Positions 23,298 to 35,170 of a stretch of 64,000 nucleotides of DNA are shown in pieces. How positions within the stretch are numbered: position 1 is the stretch's first letter; the number at the start of each line of letters is the position of its first letter. This DNA is from Marthasterias glacialis (Eukaryota > Echinodermata > Asteroidea > Forcipulatida > Asteriidae). Below the pieces are notes generated by a model. That model did no database searches and was not told where the DNA came from. It saw nothing but the letters and a program-made list of their open reading frames with translations. The DNA is taken from positions 13,096,104 through 13,160,103 of the forward strand of contig OU452228.1 of NCBI GenBank assembly GCA_911728455.2, read 5' to 3'. Made by a program: the position numbers and the translations under genes.

Positions 23298-26012
23298 TCT
23301 GAAGTTTGCCATGCGGTGCATTGCTGTAAGTGTGTTGTGGCTACTTCACGCGTGCGTCCACTCCGCTTTGCCAGGAACTAAGCATGGGACAGAGTGATGC
23401 CTAGCCCCCGGGCCTCGCCCTCAATTATTCCCCCTACGGGATAGCCGCCTATGCATCTGTTGATTTTCTGCACGGCGATCCATTCTCACTGTCCAATTCA
23501 ATTTCTGTAAACGTCTTAAAAACATTTCGGAATTATTTTCCGAGTTTACATGAATGATGATGGTTGTTTGGATAAGAGAGAGAGCATCAAAACTGGTACC
23601 TCGCCTTTGCTTGTTGTTTCAGCTGTCAGTGTTGATGTTTAACAGCCTCCAAGTGGGCCAGTTGTGGAACGGAAACCAACACCCATACCATGTACAATAT
23701 CGAATCTGTTGCCTATGCCGCAGTTTGTGGCCCCCAAAAAATGCACCATGCTGTCAGCGAGGAAATCTCAACGTGAGAAAAGTTGTCGAATCGCGCCCAA
23801 ATCACGTTCCAATAACATTCCTTTTGTATCTTTTTTGACCTCGGTAACTTGTAGAGATTATGATGGTTTAGTTTCCACGTGATTATACACGCTTCATCGA
23901 TTTCCAATCATGGGAAATTTTAAGATATTCTCTGATTGCTCGGCAAATATTTACAGAGAGCGACGAGACGTTAAGACGGGGGCATGCACTTGTCATAATC
24001 CCCCTGGAAAGGCTTGCACTAAATCAGCAAAAGTAGAAATAACAGGAAAAAGTCTCTTAAGCAATTACTTAATTGATTCATCGACTACTCGTGCTCTCAC
24101 CACTGTGAGTCAGGGTGCGAGCTTCCTCTTCATATAGGAGCATTTTCTCATGGAGTCAAGCGCAAGAAGTGCACCAACCTCAACTTTTTTAGAACTGAGT
24201 AAACTGGGCAGATGAGGGCGCTGTTGCATCATTACAGGGAACATTTTCTCATTGTGGCACGTTGCCGCGTGTTGTCAGAGGCTAGGGCATGGCTGTTTTG
24301 AACAGCTATTGATTGGGCTCGGATAGCCGTGGGGGACTTTTACTTTCGTATCAATAATGTAGTATTGATAATGAAAGTCCTACAGGCCTATGAGGGAGAC
24401 CTTGATAGCTATTTGAAACACCGTGAAGGAAGAGTCCCGGTAGGGCTACTGTTGCCATGTCAAAGTAAATAATAAATCGATCCCACGAGACAGACTGTAA
24501 GAAAACTTGTCGCTAAAATAAATGCTGAACTCTCTACGAAAAACTTCTGTGATTGTCACAGTTTTAAAAATCAATTGGTTTGCCAAAGGAATATTTGTCC
24601 GAAAGTATTTTGAGGTTTAAGGTATGAGTGCTAATTGTTTTTGCCGTCACCTACCTTGGATGCCTAAAAACAATGGGGTGTGAAATTGCTTTTAAAGCAT
24701 TCACATCAGAAGAAATCTTTTTAATTTTTTTGTACGGAGACATTTTCCAAAGAGTGCGGAAAACGTAAACAAAAGGGCAAGACTTGTCTGCATTGCCGCT
24801 GTCTCCAAGGAATATTGCAATCGTAGAGAATGATTTGCCTATACAACGTTGCAAGGTCTTTAGACCTGGACTCTGTCTTGTCTTGGACAAGCTGGTGTGG
24901 TCTTGACTACAATGCTGACAACTTCAGATTCATGTGTTTACATGTTTTCTTGTTGTTCTTGTTATGGTGGTTTACTTAAGTTTTTTGTGGGTTTGTTTCT
25001 TATTGCCAATGGAACACATTATATGTATTTTTTTATGCGGACAAAATAAAGAACTCTGTTGTATTCTATTTAACGCTATGTTGATGACCATTTAGAGGGA
25101 GGTTTGATCGCCTGTGTCCGCCCCCTCCCCCTCCTCTACTGGTCATTATTATTTGCTCAGTGAGTATGCTGTAGGTCTCTCGTTCCTGGCCTCCGTGTTT
25201 ATGAACCGTACTTTTATTTTATATATTTGTTTGCTCACTGTAAAATCACCCAAATCAACATAAATTGGTAACATTTTTTTTTTTTCGATCTGGATCGTTG
25301 ACTCCGACAAAACGAAATACCTGCATCCATTTTCGTAACCAAAGGGTGGCATAAAGGCCTGAGCCCCAACTCCACCCGCTCAGAACCCTTGCCCTCATCC
25401 CTATTGTCCCACAAATGAGATCAAAGAAAGGCACAAAAGAATGGTTCGATACATTAAATAGCCTCCACCCCGAATTATGACTTTGCTCCCCACTTGCCCC
25501 CCCCCCCCCCCCCCCCCCAATGAACTATGTATAGTTATGACACTGCCTGCATCACTTTCTAATTTATGATCTAATGACCTTTAAATTATTAGAATGGAAC
25601 AGAAATGTAGGTGGTTCCTTAATGAAGATTTGTAGCTGTTGTAATCAGTGATTGAGTATGGCAGGCCGTTCAATGAGATATTGTCCAGGGAACGAAGCTG
25701 TTTGCGTAGCCTTACTTGGATTGTAGGTGAGAGGATGACGTCTCATCCGTAGTATCTGTCTGGTGAGGTGGTCCATGTAAATCAGTATCAACAAGATTGT
25801 GGGTAATGCTGAACGTCATTTTAAAGTCTGATGAAGAGACGGCATACCTCAAGATTTGGCCGCTCCAATCGGTTCAGCATCTTGGTTACACTTGCATCTT
25901 CTGAAGCAGAGTCTCACTGCAGAACGCTTGATCATGGCAAGTTGATGACTAGACTATAGCATTGATGGTAACAGTTGTGTTGAATAGCACTGTTGTTAGA
26001 AGTGTTCCTCCT
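23298..26012. other. Non-coding stretch; possible LINE 3' tail near 25020
   Basis: No gene is recognised. Around 25021-25075 the string TTTTTTATGCGGACAAAATAAAG followed by a TTCTATTT-type end resembles the 3' terminus of a non-LTR element, but the coding part is absent. A C-tract is at 25499-25518. On the minus strand an ATG frame of about 44 codons near 25670-25800 is unrecognised. Confidence 0.3.
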
Positions 26013-26208
26013 GATAGCTCACGAGGACCCAATATGTCTGCCGTCACCTGTACATTTGTCTTTACTTTCCCAAAACTAGGAGAGCCTTAGGACCCAAAAC
26101 GTATGATGTCACTTGTAATGTATACTTTCCCAAGGCCAGCATAGCTCATACGGACTCAACATGTCTGCTGTCACCTGTACATTTTTGTTTTACCTTCCCA
26201 TTACTACT
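26013..26208 (+). repeat. Three diverged tandem copies of a ~65-bp unit
   Basis: Each unit reads roughly ATAGCTCA-GGACCCAA-ATGTCTG-TGTCACCTGTACATTT, then ACTTTCCCAAA. Copies start near 26013, 26078 and 26138. Copies 1 and 3 are most alike and copy 2 is degraded. It is not coding. Confidence 0.6.
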
Positions 26209-26875
26209 TGATGTGTCCTGTTTTATGTAGGTCACTTTTTATCATTTATACAAGAGTTACGTGTCATGAATGCCTTCAATGATGTCAGTCAATGTTATTC
26301 CTAAGGGCACACCCCCTCAAGAGGGCGGGCTTTGTTTTTAGTGTGTAATTAATTTTATTACCATGTTTATGTGACTAAGCCTTGTGTAATTTGACTGATC
26401 CGTGCGCGGCTATTGCTTATCGCTACGTCAATGACACCGCAGTGAGGTCAACAACATGACCAAATACAGACAAGTTAAAACTCTCTGTGTTGTCAAACTA
26501 ACTTGTCAAACGTTGCCGCCATTCCTTGGTGCTACCTGAACAGTCCTAGTTCCTGGCACGGTTCTAGCTCACAGGGCTAAACCCTTGGGTCTGAACACAC
26601 GCACTTTACACAGCGCCCTCTGCTCAATGCAAACAGCATTTTTCACAATTACTGTGTGAGACGTAAATCCAATAATCACCTTTCAGAAATTATTTTCTTT
26701 CTTTGAATAAAGGAACCTATCAAGAGAAAGCTTCGTGGCTTTAATTTGAATAAGGCTTAAAACTATGTTTAAAGTATACTGTAAGATCGAGTAATATACT
26801 GCAAACCCAACAATCTCGGACAAAGTCAGCAATAACGTTTTAAGGCATCGGGTCTACATAGAGTCTAATTTGAAC

Positions 26876-26908
26876 CATAGCCGAAGTCGCTTGATTCGGA
26901 CGCGGCCT
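26876..26908 (-). mobile_element. Solo terminus of the GGCCG-type MITE
   Basis: Read on the minus strand this is GGCCGCGTCCGAATCAAGCG followed by ACTTCGGCTATG, matching the outer end of the elements at 21801-21923 and 59905-60036. The rest of the element is missing and a 16-bp satellite begins 6 bp further on. Confidence 0.55.
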
Positions 26909-26913
26909 ACGGT

Positions 26914-27454
26914 ACTGGACCCAGAGCTGACTGGACCCAGAGCTGACTGGACCCAGAGCTGACTGGACCCAGAGCTGACTAGCCACAGAGCTGACTGGAC
27001 CCAGAGCTGACTGGACCCAGAGCTGACTGGACCCAGAGCTGACTGGACCCAGAGCTGACTGGACCCAACTGACTGGACACAGAGTTGACTAGCCACAGAG
27101 CTGACTGGACACGGAGCTGACTGGACCCAGAGCTGACTGGACCCAGAACTGACTGGACATAGAGCTGATTGGACCCAGAGCTGACTGGACACAGAGCTGA
27201 CTAGCCACAGAGCTGACTAGCCACAGAGCTGACTGGACTCAGAGCTGACTGGACCCGGAGCTGATTGGGCCCAGAGCTGACTGGACCCAGAGCTGACACG
27301 GCCCAGAGCTGGCTGGACACAGAGCTGACACGACTCAGAGCTGTCTGGACCCAGATCTGACTGGACACGGAGCTGACTGGACACGGAGCTGACTGGACCC
27401 AGAGCTGACTTGACACAGAGCTGCCTGGGCTCAGAGCTGACTGGACACAGAGCT
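26914..27454. repeat. 16-bp satellite, unit AGCTGACTGGACCCAG
   Basis: About 34 tandem units over 541 bp with point variants (GGACAC, GCCACAG) and one unit shortened by 5 bp near 27065. The 16-bp period shifts frame every unit, so the ~110-codon minus-strand frames (QLWVQSAL repeats) are artefacts. Confidence 0.95.
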
Positions 27455-27549
27455 GTGTTGAAAGATTATATGAGGTGAAGGGACCAGTTTCGGTTAGTCG
27501 CGTAGTTGCTGGACGCAATTTTCGATTCAAAAGTAGCAGAACCCAACAT

Positions 27550-28320
27550 GCAGTCTAGTCTGGCACTTTGTGTGCGCACATGCGTTTTTAGACATCACAA
27601 AATTGTTCTAACCGTTAAGTTGTCGCAACTCTCTCAATACACAGCTCTAACTGGACCGCTTGAAGAGCGCCCTCAATAGCGCCCCTCGTTTTATTTTTCA
27701 ATGACCATTCTCATTTGGTGTTGTTGGTGGTAATCATTCTGTAAAGAAACAGTTTTGTCTGAAATGCCTTCACTTCAAAGAAAAGAAAACGGCACACGCT
27801 GTAAATCTTACCAATGAATTTATCGTTTGCTCCTTGTCTAGTTGAACAAAGCAACATGTATTATGAAAACCAGCAAAATAATGTAAACTGAGTTGCCTTT
27901 TGAATTTTTTCTCCGCACGACTCGGAATCACCGAGTATGCAGAATCCCATTAGAAATCACATTTACCAGTAACCATTAGGGTCTACATCTTACATTGCTT
28001 TACATGATAATTTTACATGTTGTTTGCATGTTTAGAACTTCTTTCCGTCTTCTATATCATTAAATTTGTAGAATTCAAGTTAGCTTCCAAGACGCGTTTT
28101 CGGGGTTTTGGTCAAACATGGCTACAACCACACTAAACTTGAACCAAGTCGGACCTTCTACTTGATGAAATCTACTGTTCTGGTATCGTAGCGCACATGT
28201 CAGGCACTGACAGGCAAGTCTATTAAACAGCTGTGTATAGAGTTGCGACAACTTACGGTTAGAAACCATTTGTGGTTTTTAAAAAATGCGTGCGCACACA
28301 GGGTGCCAGACATAGAGTGC
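27550..28320. mobile_element. Non-autonomous DNA transposon with ~95-bp terminal inverted repeats
   Basis: The left end (27550-27646) and right end (28229-28320) are imperfect reverse complements. They share AGTCTGGCAC, TGTGTGCGCAC, TCTAACCGT, AAGTTGTCGCAACTC and ATACACAGCT in order. Similarity may extend a few bases further out, giving about 780 bp. The interior has no transposase-like frame. The longest is a 64-codon frame of unknown meaning. A CTCF-type core (27666-27676) lies just inside the left arm. No target duplication was identified with certainty. Confidence 0.75.
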
Positions 28321-28569
28321 ACATTGGATTATGCTACATGCCGAAAATGGCGTGTCGCAAACCACGTGACCAAAGAAAACTGGCTTTTCCCACTATTTTC
28401 TACTACAGTAGAGACCAGTGGCCCTTCCATGTTGAAATTCTCTCAACAGCTCTGCCTTATGATAATGGTGGTGCGCCCCCATGTGCCCAAAACCACGCAG
28501 TCAACTTTGGACGCGCTACACTCTTCTCTGTCCTCTTCAATCCTTACACTGTACTGTAACTGTTCCGAA

Positions 28570-28715
28570 TTGCAATTCGAAGATGTACTCTGCAAGTTTT
28601 TCCCAAGCACTGTTTCACTGTGGAACTCTTTGCCTGTATCCTGTTTCCCTGCGGGCTAAAATCGTTCTCACTTTAAGCAGAATGTAAACAGTTTTCTTCT
28701 GCCCTAATTTCTTCT
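28570..28715 (+). pseudogene. Relic of a LINE reverse transcriptase C-terminus
   Basis: The plus-strand reading gives KFFPSTVSLWNSLP, the conserved end of the reverse-transcriptase polyprotein of many non-LTR retrotransposons. A stop follows six residues later, then in the same frame FKQNVNSFLLP, which matches the usual helix downstream. Only the terminal ~50 residues are recognisable. No reverse-transcriptase catalytic block is visible upstream, though the open frame begins at 28243. This is a decayed, 5'-truncated copy next to the long-TIR element. Confidence 0.5.
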
Positions 28716-28719
28716 CCTT

Positions 28720-30107
28720 TCTTTCTCTTTTCCTTGTAGCCTTCACCTAGAGTGGCCTTGTGCCTTGTGATGGGCGACTTACGTAAAAGAAATCGTTGTG
28801 TTTGCTAATACACAATTTTCATATGCATTGTTTATTCATACTTGCAAATGTAACACTTTAATATGCAATTCACGTTGCTGAAGAAAAGATTTTTTTTTAA
28901 AGTACAGATTAAGTACATGGCCTACACCTCGTAAAACATCGGCTTTATACAAAAAACAAACAATTTACTTTGTATTTATTTATGTTTTTATTTTATCATT
29001 CAATCATATTGTTCTCCTTCCGTCAGGGAAAATTAGTATACAATACTGTGCCAGGCTTCTGTGACAAACGTAACTTGTCTTAATTATTCATGATTTACGA
29101 TTGCTGCCATCTCATTGGCTACTACCCAAAAGCGTTCTGGCAGTTCGATCAAGTTGGGATCAGTTTAACCAGTTAAGTTGCAATATTCATCTGATCGATG
29201 GCTTTTGCGATTCCGACCAATCACATTGTTCCGTCCACTTGTGGACTAATTCGCTATAGGGTGTGTACAAACTGATGAACATCTGGACTCCCAAGTCTGT
29301 GATCGAAGGTTAATCCACAAGAGGGCGCTATTTCAGGCAATACCGCAGCCAAGTTCGCACAGTGACCATTAATTAGTTGACTATCAGGTAGACAGAAATC
29401 CACGACCACAGACTATTAGTGCCACGTCTTATCCAGCCAAATCTACTACAATCACTAAATGAAACACTAAATCCTGTTCACACCCAATGTTCCATTTCCC
29501 CTCTAGATGAATACGATGCTCTGAGCGTCTTATCCTATGAAAGATTACAATTTGTTACAAGAGTCGATGGGATTAGGTCAAGTCTATGAAATGCTTTTAG
29601 TTTTTCGACTCTCTTCACCTGCCGAACCCCCCCCCCCCCCAAATAATTGCTCACTCTCGAATTATACATAAACCAAACATAATAGATCAATGCGGTAGCT
29701 TCCATGGATTTTCCATCATTCATTTCTAGGTGACGGTGTCCCCTTGTGGCCTTCAATAATCCCAGGAAGTTAATGTGTAATATGGAGAGGTTTGCTTAAC
29801 ATCGAATACTATTTGATTAACGGATGGAGAGAGGGAACAACATCGTCCCTTGCGGCACACGGTTTGTACGGCAAGATAGACTTGACCGATCAGCGTGCCA
29901 TTAAATCAAAAGCCGTTTTTTGCACGCGGGAATTATGATCGTGACCTGAAGTCGTCTGTGGGTTTACGCCGTGCCGACACAGACGGTTTCTTTTCTCCCA
30001 ATTTAATGTCTTCGTCCGTATGGAGGGATTTGTGATGCTGGATTTATAATGATCAAGTCCTTTGTTTTAGGAATTTCTAACAATTTGGTGGGTTTGTGAT
30101 ATTTGGA
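28720..30107. other. Non-coding stretch; relic of a foldback MITE end near 29348
   Basis: CCAAGTTCGCACAGTGACCATT (starting about 29351) matches the arm of the foldback element at 59712-59850 (see that entry), but no second arm is found. A CTCF-type motif lies at 29315-29330. 29760-30100 shows no repeat and no gene. Confidence 0.35.
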
Positions 30108-30507
30108 TTTAAAGGCAAAGTATACCTTTGGTTTTTGGAACCGTACATTTGCCTTAATGCTATATAATTGTAGATATATGCCATAAAACTAACCTGTGTA
30201 AATTTCAGTTCAAAAGGTGGCAGCGTTTTTGAGACATCACCAAAAATCTGGAGCGGTTGTGTTCACGCGGAAGAAGTATCCGTCATTGGAATACACATTC
30301 TGAGAAGCGTTACGGCCATAACGCTTCTCAGATTCAAATTTTGGGGGGATAAAAAGTGATGTATTTTTCCATAACTGCAGTACTTCGAAGTGAACCGTTT
30401 CTCAAAATGCATTTATACTATCCAAAGCTGCTGTACTTCTATACCAAGTGAGTTATTATTGCCATAAATTTTCAGAGTCATTACCAAACGTATACAGACC
30501 CTTTAAA
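30108..30507. mobile_element. TTAA-flanked MITE with internal hairpin
   Basis: The element is bounded by TTAA on both sides (30109-30112 and 30503-30506). Its ends read AGGCAAAGTATACCTTTGGT and, on the minus strand, AGGGTCTGTATACGTTTGGT, 15 of 20 identical. A TTAA target is characteristic of piggyBac-like transposition, but other superfamilies can give it too. Inside is a perfect 14-bp hairpin: TCTGAGAAGCGTTA (30299-30312) and its complement (30319-30332) with loop CGGCCA. No coding capacity. I recognise this style of repeat from sea-star sequence. Confidence 0.7.
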
Positions 30508-30894
30508 CCGAGCCAATGTGGGGAAACAGTGAGGTGCGACTGAAACTTTGAAATCGCAGCACGTAGTGTCAGAGAATCACAATTTCAAGCTTTATCAAAA
30601 CAACTTGGCCAAATTTATAACGTCAGCTTGTTTGCAATAAATATGTTTTGTATGTAAATTCTTGTTGACTCTCGAAAGAGAGTGTCAACATTATTTTGAC
30701 CATTGCACACTTTACCAGATAACCAATTAGTCAAGGTTACTGGAGTTTGTGCGTGAGCTTCAGTTTTTTGAAACTGCAACAGACGTAACCAATTTAGCTA
30801 TTGTCCGCTAAAACATGTAAACAATCGATGATATCAGACCGTTACTCTCGAACAGAAAAAAAAATATTTACAACCTGCTGTTCTCTTCCCGCCT
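30508..30894. other. Non-coding stretch, nothing recognised
   Basis: AT-rich, with no gene or repeat I can name. Confidence 0.4.
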
Positions 30895-31312
30895 CTACAC
30901 TGCGCATGTGCGGCCATCTTGACGGTTGGACCCTGCACCAAGCGTCCATCAAACCTATTAGGACCGCTGTGGTTGGCTGTAGGATGGCTTTAACTCCTCC
31001 TTCTGCGTCTCGTTGACCAATCACGGGGCGGGATGCAATGAGGCGCCTTGTCTTGCCACTGCGGACCTTTGCTCCCCGGCCGATGCTCGTGACAGGCTCG
31101 TCGGCAAGCCTCAAAGGAACCCCTGGTAAAATATTTATCCGATCGGAGAGTGATACGGTCTCTTCATTGAGTTGTGGTGAGTTTGGAGAGGAGCCGGTGC
31201 CTTTAATGGGCACACAAAGGTCAGGCCAATGTTTGGCGGAGAGGGGTTTGCTTCGCTGCTCGGCGGTGCGGGGCGAGATAACAACCCGACCAGACTTGGC
31301 TCAGCTGACGTA
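30895..31312. promoter_or_regulatory. CpG-rich TATA-less promoter-like block
   Basis: The block contains an NRF1-like site TGCGCATGTGC (30901-30911), a YY1-type GCCATCTTG (30913-30921), a CCAAT box (31017-31021) and a GC box GGGGCGGG (31025-31032), with high CpG content compared with surrounding DNA. This combination is typical of TATA-less promoters of broadly expressed genes. Open frames of 70-123 codons on both strands are unrecognised. It lies 5.4 kb upstream of the Xlox start codon. It could be an upstream promoter, an unannotated non-coding RNA start or an enhancer. Confidence 0.4.
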
Positions 31313-31429
31313 GTTTCAGTTGTCGTCGACCTAATACTATCAATTCAATCTCCTCACCCTTCATGCTCATCATAACTTTACTGTTTGATTCTTCACTCAC
31401 GTAAAATTATCTTCCTGAAATTAAGGTTT

Positions 31430-31520
31430 TTTTTTCATCCTTCATAATAATAATATTTTATTCTTATAATAGCGCATTACATCATCAATTAATAATCTCA
31501 ATACACTTTACACAGAAATA
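31430..31520. repeat. GCGC...CACTTTACAC interspersed repeat, copy 2 (degraded)
   Basis: ATAATAATAATATTTTATTC, then TATAATAGCGCATTACATCA, later CTCAATACACTTTACACAG. It has the same skeleton as the block at 966-1018. Confidence 0.4.
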
Positions 31521-34500
31521 ATCCATTAGAAAACATCATTAGGATACAATTAAAAATTTTAAATACTAATTTCACTATTTATAACTCAATACAATTTGTA
31601 TCAATTCCACATCTAGTATAGTACCAATCATCCTCAATGCATTGGAAGGTTCGTTCAAATTCTTACTAAAAAGGAACCATACTTTTAATCTCCCTCTTCA
31701 GTTTAGTTAAGTTGAATTGAAACGAAGTGAACAAGACGGTCCCACCATGACAGGTGCCATCTTCATCCACAAATTTGGTGATGATAGTCCACGTTGCGTA
31801 TACCAAATAAAAGATTCAAGATGTTCCAAATGTCCGAATGGTATGTGAATCGATAGCAATGGAATCGTTCCCCATGCTAGGGTTATAAAGTTATCAATAC
31901 AACCAGGATGTTGCAGCGTTTGCGTTTACCAACAGAGAAGTGTTATCATTCCACTGATACTATAGAACAAGAAACTGGTAACTCCTGTTAACAGACAAAT
32001 AGCAGTTACCACATCTGGGTGTGACCTCACGTCATCCTGCCCCCCCCCCCCCCTCTCCAACCTTCCCCCACAAGATGTATCCTGACGGTGATGCGCCGTC
32101 CATGTTCTCGAACCTTGCAGTGTGTGCTACACATACACACACACACGAACAAATCCAACACAAACCCGTGCCCCCGTGTAGGTGGCATGTTGAAGTGTTT
32201 CGATGTGTACCAATGTTGTGACTGGTGTGCTTATCTGATATGCATCTTGTACCAGATAGCGGCGGATCTGTGTGAGCGCACCGCGCCGACCCGGTGTTGG
32301 TGTACCGATGCCATCGCTGCATTCCCCGGTTGCCATGCATATGGGGCGCTCGGTGGGGATGTTTCAGATACCCGGAGGTTCTGTCAACACCGTTTCGTTT
32401 CGTATTACTGGTTCTTCCGACGGGCTCTGAACGATGGTCCATGCCTTTGAAACGCTGTTCCGCGGAGATAACTTACTGGTTCGCTATCACATGTAGCTCC
32501 GTCGATATCGTTTCTGACTCCTATAACTCAGTGTGTCTTGTCATAAACAGTGATTATGGTGATATAACAGCTACATGACTGCCATAAACTGAAAAAAGGC
32601 TCAGCTATAGTATTTCCGAAAAAAATCAAAGCAATAATAAATGTCATAACACAGAGGTAGTGATGTCATAATGTTAGTGGGTTAATATATTTACAGTCAT
32701 TGTGACAACACCCGTAAAACTATATATTTTGTTTTGTGAATGAGTGTGAGCTCATAATAAATACGTAAATATATATAGCCTACATAAATAGCGGCTGCCC
32801 CTTGAAGATGGACGTAATGATGAACAAAATATAAATAAAGGATTTTTGTACGAACATTATTTCTAAAAAATGTTGATACCAGCTCCTACTGCTCTGACTG
32901 CAATAGTTCACGCCGGAGACTTTAGGTCAACTCAGGAACATCGTCCCCAAATAAGTTAAGAATATCGTCCCAAAACAGTTTTCATTTTGTGAAATCGAGA
33001 CATACAGCACAGGCGATTAATGAACGTCAGTAACATCCTCGATGTAGTATACTTTCCCAAAGTATTTTGTTTAGCTACGAAAAAACATGAGTTTTGTCAG
33101 GAATACATTTTAGCACAAGCAGTCCAGCAGCATTCTCCTGAAGACGATACTGTTCGAAACGTCGAGACCACCCCGGCTCTTTTCAGAGCCAACATTCCTC
33201 TCAAAGGAGATTTTACACAAGGTTGTACCCGCAAGTTTACTAATAGTTACTACCTGTTTTAAATGTGGTGATTGATTATTATTTTTCCTGGTTTAAAGCC
33301 ATTTAATATTTAAGGCCCTTTTGATTATGACAAATATGAAATTGTAAATAATGACGTTATAGCACTGGCCAGTTCGAGGTGTTCGTTGGAAACATTGACT
33401 CTCCACCTGAGACCATGGAGGACGGAAAACCAATCTGATTGTGGATTCCTACGTTTTTCCATTGACTGCAGTCGCTTTACTGACTTCACTATATACAACG
33501 CATTCACATCACGGAGTTTAGCATATCACTGACACCATCACTGCATACGAACTGACACTTGGCCACTTCTGTGTTGGATGTACATAGTACATCATCATTT
33601 TCATCATCATTCGGCTGCCGTGTGTGCAGGCGACCACAAGTTCTGTCCATCTTGAGCCATGCCGGCGATTATGTCTGGGTGGTTAACATCCCTTCTGTGT
33701 CGAGCCAAGCATTTTTAGGATGTAACCTAGAAATCTACATAATAATGCACCTGTACACACAGGTTTCCCATATCTTAACGGTACCAGACTATGTCCCTGC
33801 ATTGCCAAGCCCGTGTGTTGACGTGAAGATGAGTATTAGGGTAGGGATATACAATATTGTAGTATGGTGTAAAAGGATCAGGTAAATGATATAACATTAC
33901 GATTACCATTGGGCTGATAGGCCTATTGTCGACAGGGTTTTAATCTCCTATCGATTAATGCATATGCCTGCAATATATATATGTATTTAAAAAAATAACC
34001 TTTAATTCAAGCTCCAACATTTAAACAATCAAGTCGTCATAACCCTCTTAAATTACTTTTAATCTATGGCTCTGGCCTACCCGCCCTCCAGTAGGAGGGG
34101 GAAAAGTTCTTTACGTAATTCGGCCTCGAAGTCAGGACGAGACTTGCCCTTGCCGCGAGACTTGCAACGGAAATGGCTAGTAGTACCAAACTCACACGCG
34201 ACAACGTGTATAGAGTTCAAGTTACAGTTTTCACCACGGCAAAAAAAAAACGCATACAGCAACGGCTCAGGAAATTGGGATATTAAAAAAAACAGTGCAT
34301 GAATGTCATTTCAAAGTTAATTATTTGTAGATATTTTAAACAGGTCGGGTGTTTACGAGCTGTCGTGACCTCGAAATTAAATCAGACAAGCTCATTTTGG
34401 GATTTGCGCCTGATGGCTCTAAGCTGATGTTTGAACATTGTAATATACACTCTCAACAAACGCTTTTCCTCTAATTTATTATATAAATACGCTAAAATGA

Positions 34501-35150
34501 AGCCTAATTGAAACGTAGAGTAAGGTTTCTGGTTGCTACGTTGAAAGACATGGAAGTTACATTATGCATTGATATGTAAAATTAGGTTAGCAGATCAGCG
34601 ACGTGTTTTGGTTTTTGGGTGTTTCGTTTTTTGTTTTTATCACTTTCCCTATTTTCGAATCTGTGCAGGAAAGACTTAACCACAATTATATTGTTTAAGT
34701 ACTTCCATCGATAAGAAAAGATGGCGTCAGCTGATTTAGATCACGCTCATGAATGACCTAAACAGAGAGAGTTTTGTAGACAACCCAAGAGAAACTGACT
34801 GTCAGGGACTGTATTGACGAATAATAATGTTGCATTGACGAGAGGAATTGTTAATATTATTGCCAGTCTGAATGTCCAAATTTAACATCTTGACAGACAA
34901 AATTTATTGCATTTCAGACGAACTTGATGGACACATTTGTCGCTGTTATAATTAAAAGTGCTATCAGATCCCGTGTTTCCCTGAAGAAGAAAAAACATGG
35001 TGCGTAAAATTCAAACCCTTGACCCAAAACCTGCATGGACAGCGAAGTCTACTTGTGTGGTCGTGTGGGCCCCGATTCTGAGCCAAGTGCCCTTCGTCAT
35101 TCTTAGAAACAGTATGTTGAGCCACGGTGAGATAAAAGGTGAGAAATTGA
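31521..35150. other. Non-coding stretch with simple repeats
   Basis: No gene recognised. 32040-32450 is less AT-rich and open on both strands (up to 136 codons on the minus strand), with a short CACA microsatellite, but no similarity is recognised. A TCATCA microsatellite lies near 33588-33612. The rest is AT-rich. Confidence 0.35.
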
Positions 35151-35170
35151 TGCAGTGGATAGGAAAGTTT

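Noticed and set aside
26854-27530. Two minus-strand frames of ~110 codons with QLWVQSAL repeats
   Set aside because: Both are translations of the 16-bp satellite.
30842-31313. 123-codon minus and 91-codon plus frames in the CpG-rich block
   Set aside because: Overlapping frames on both strands are expected in CpG-rich DNA and neither resembles a known protein.
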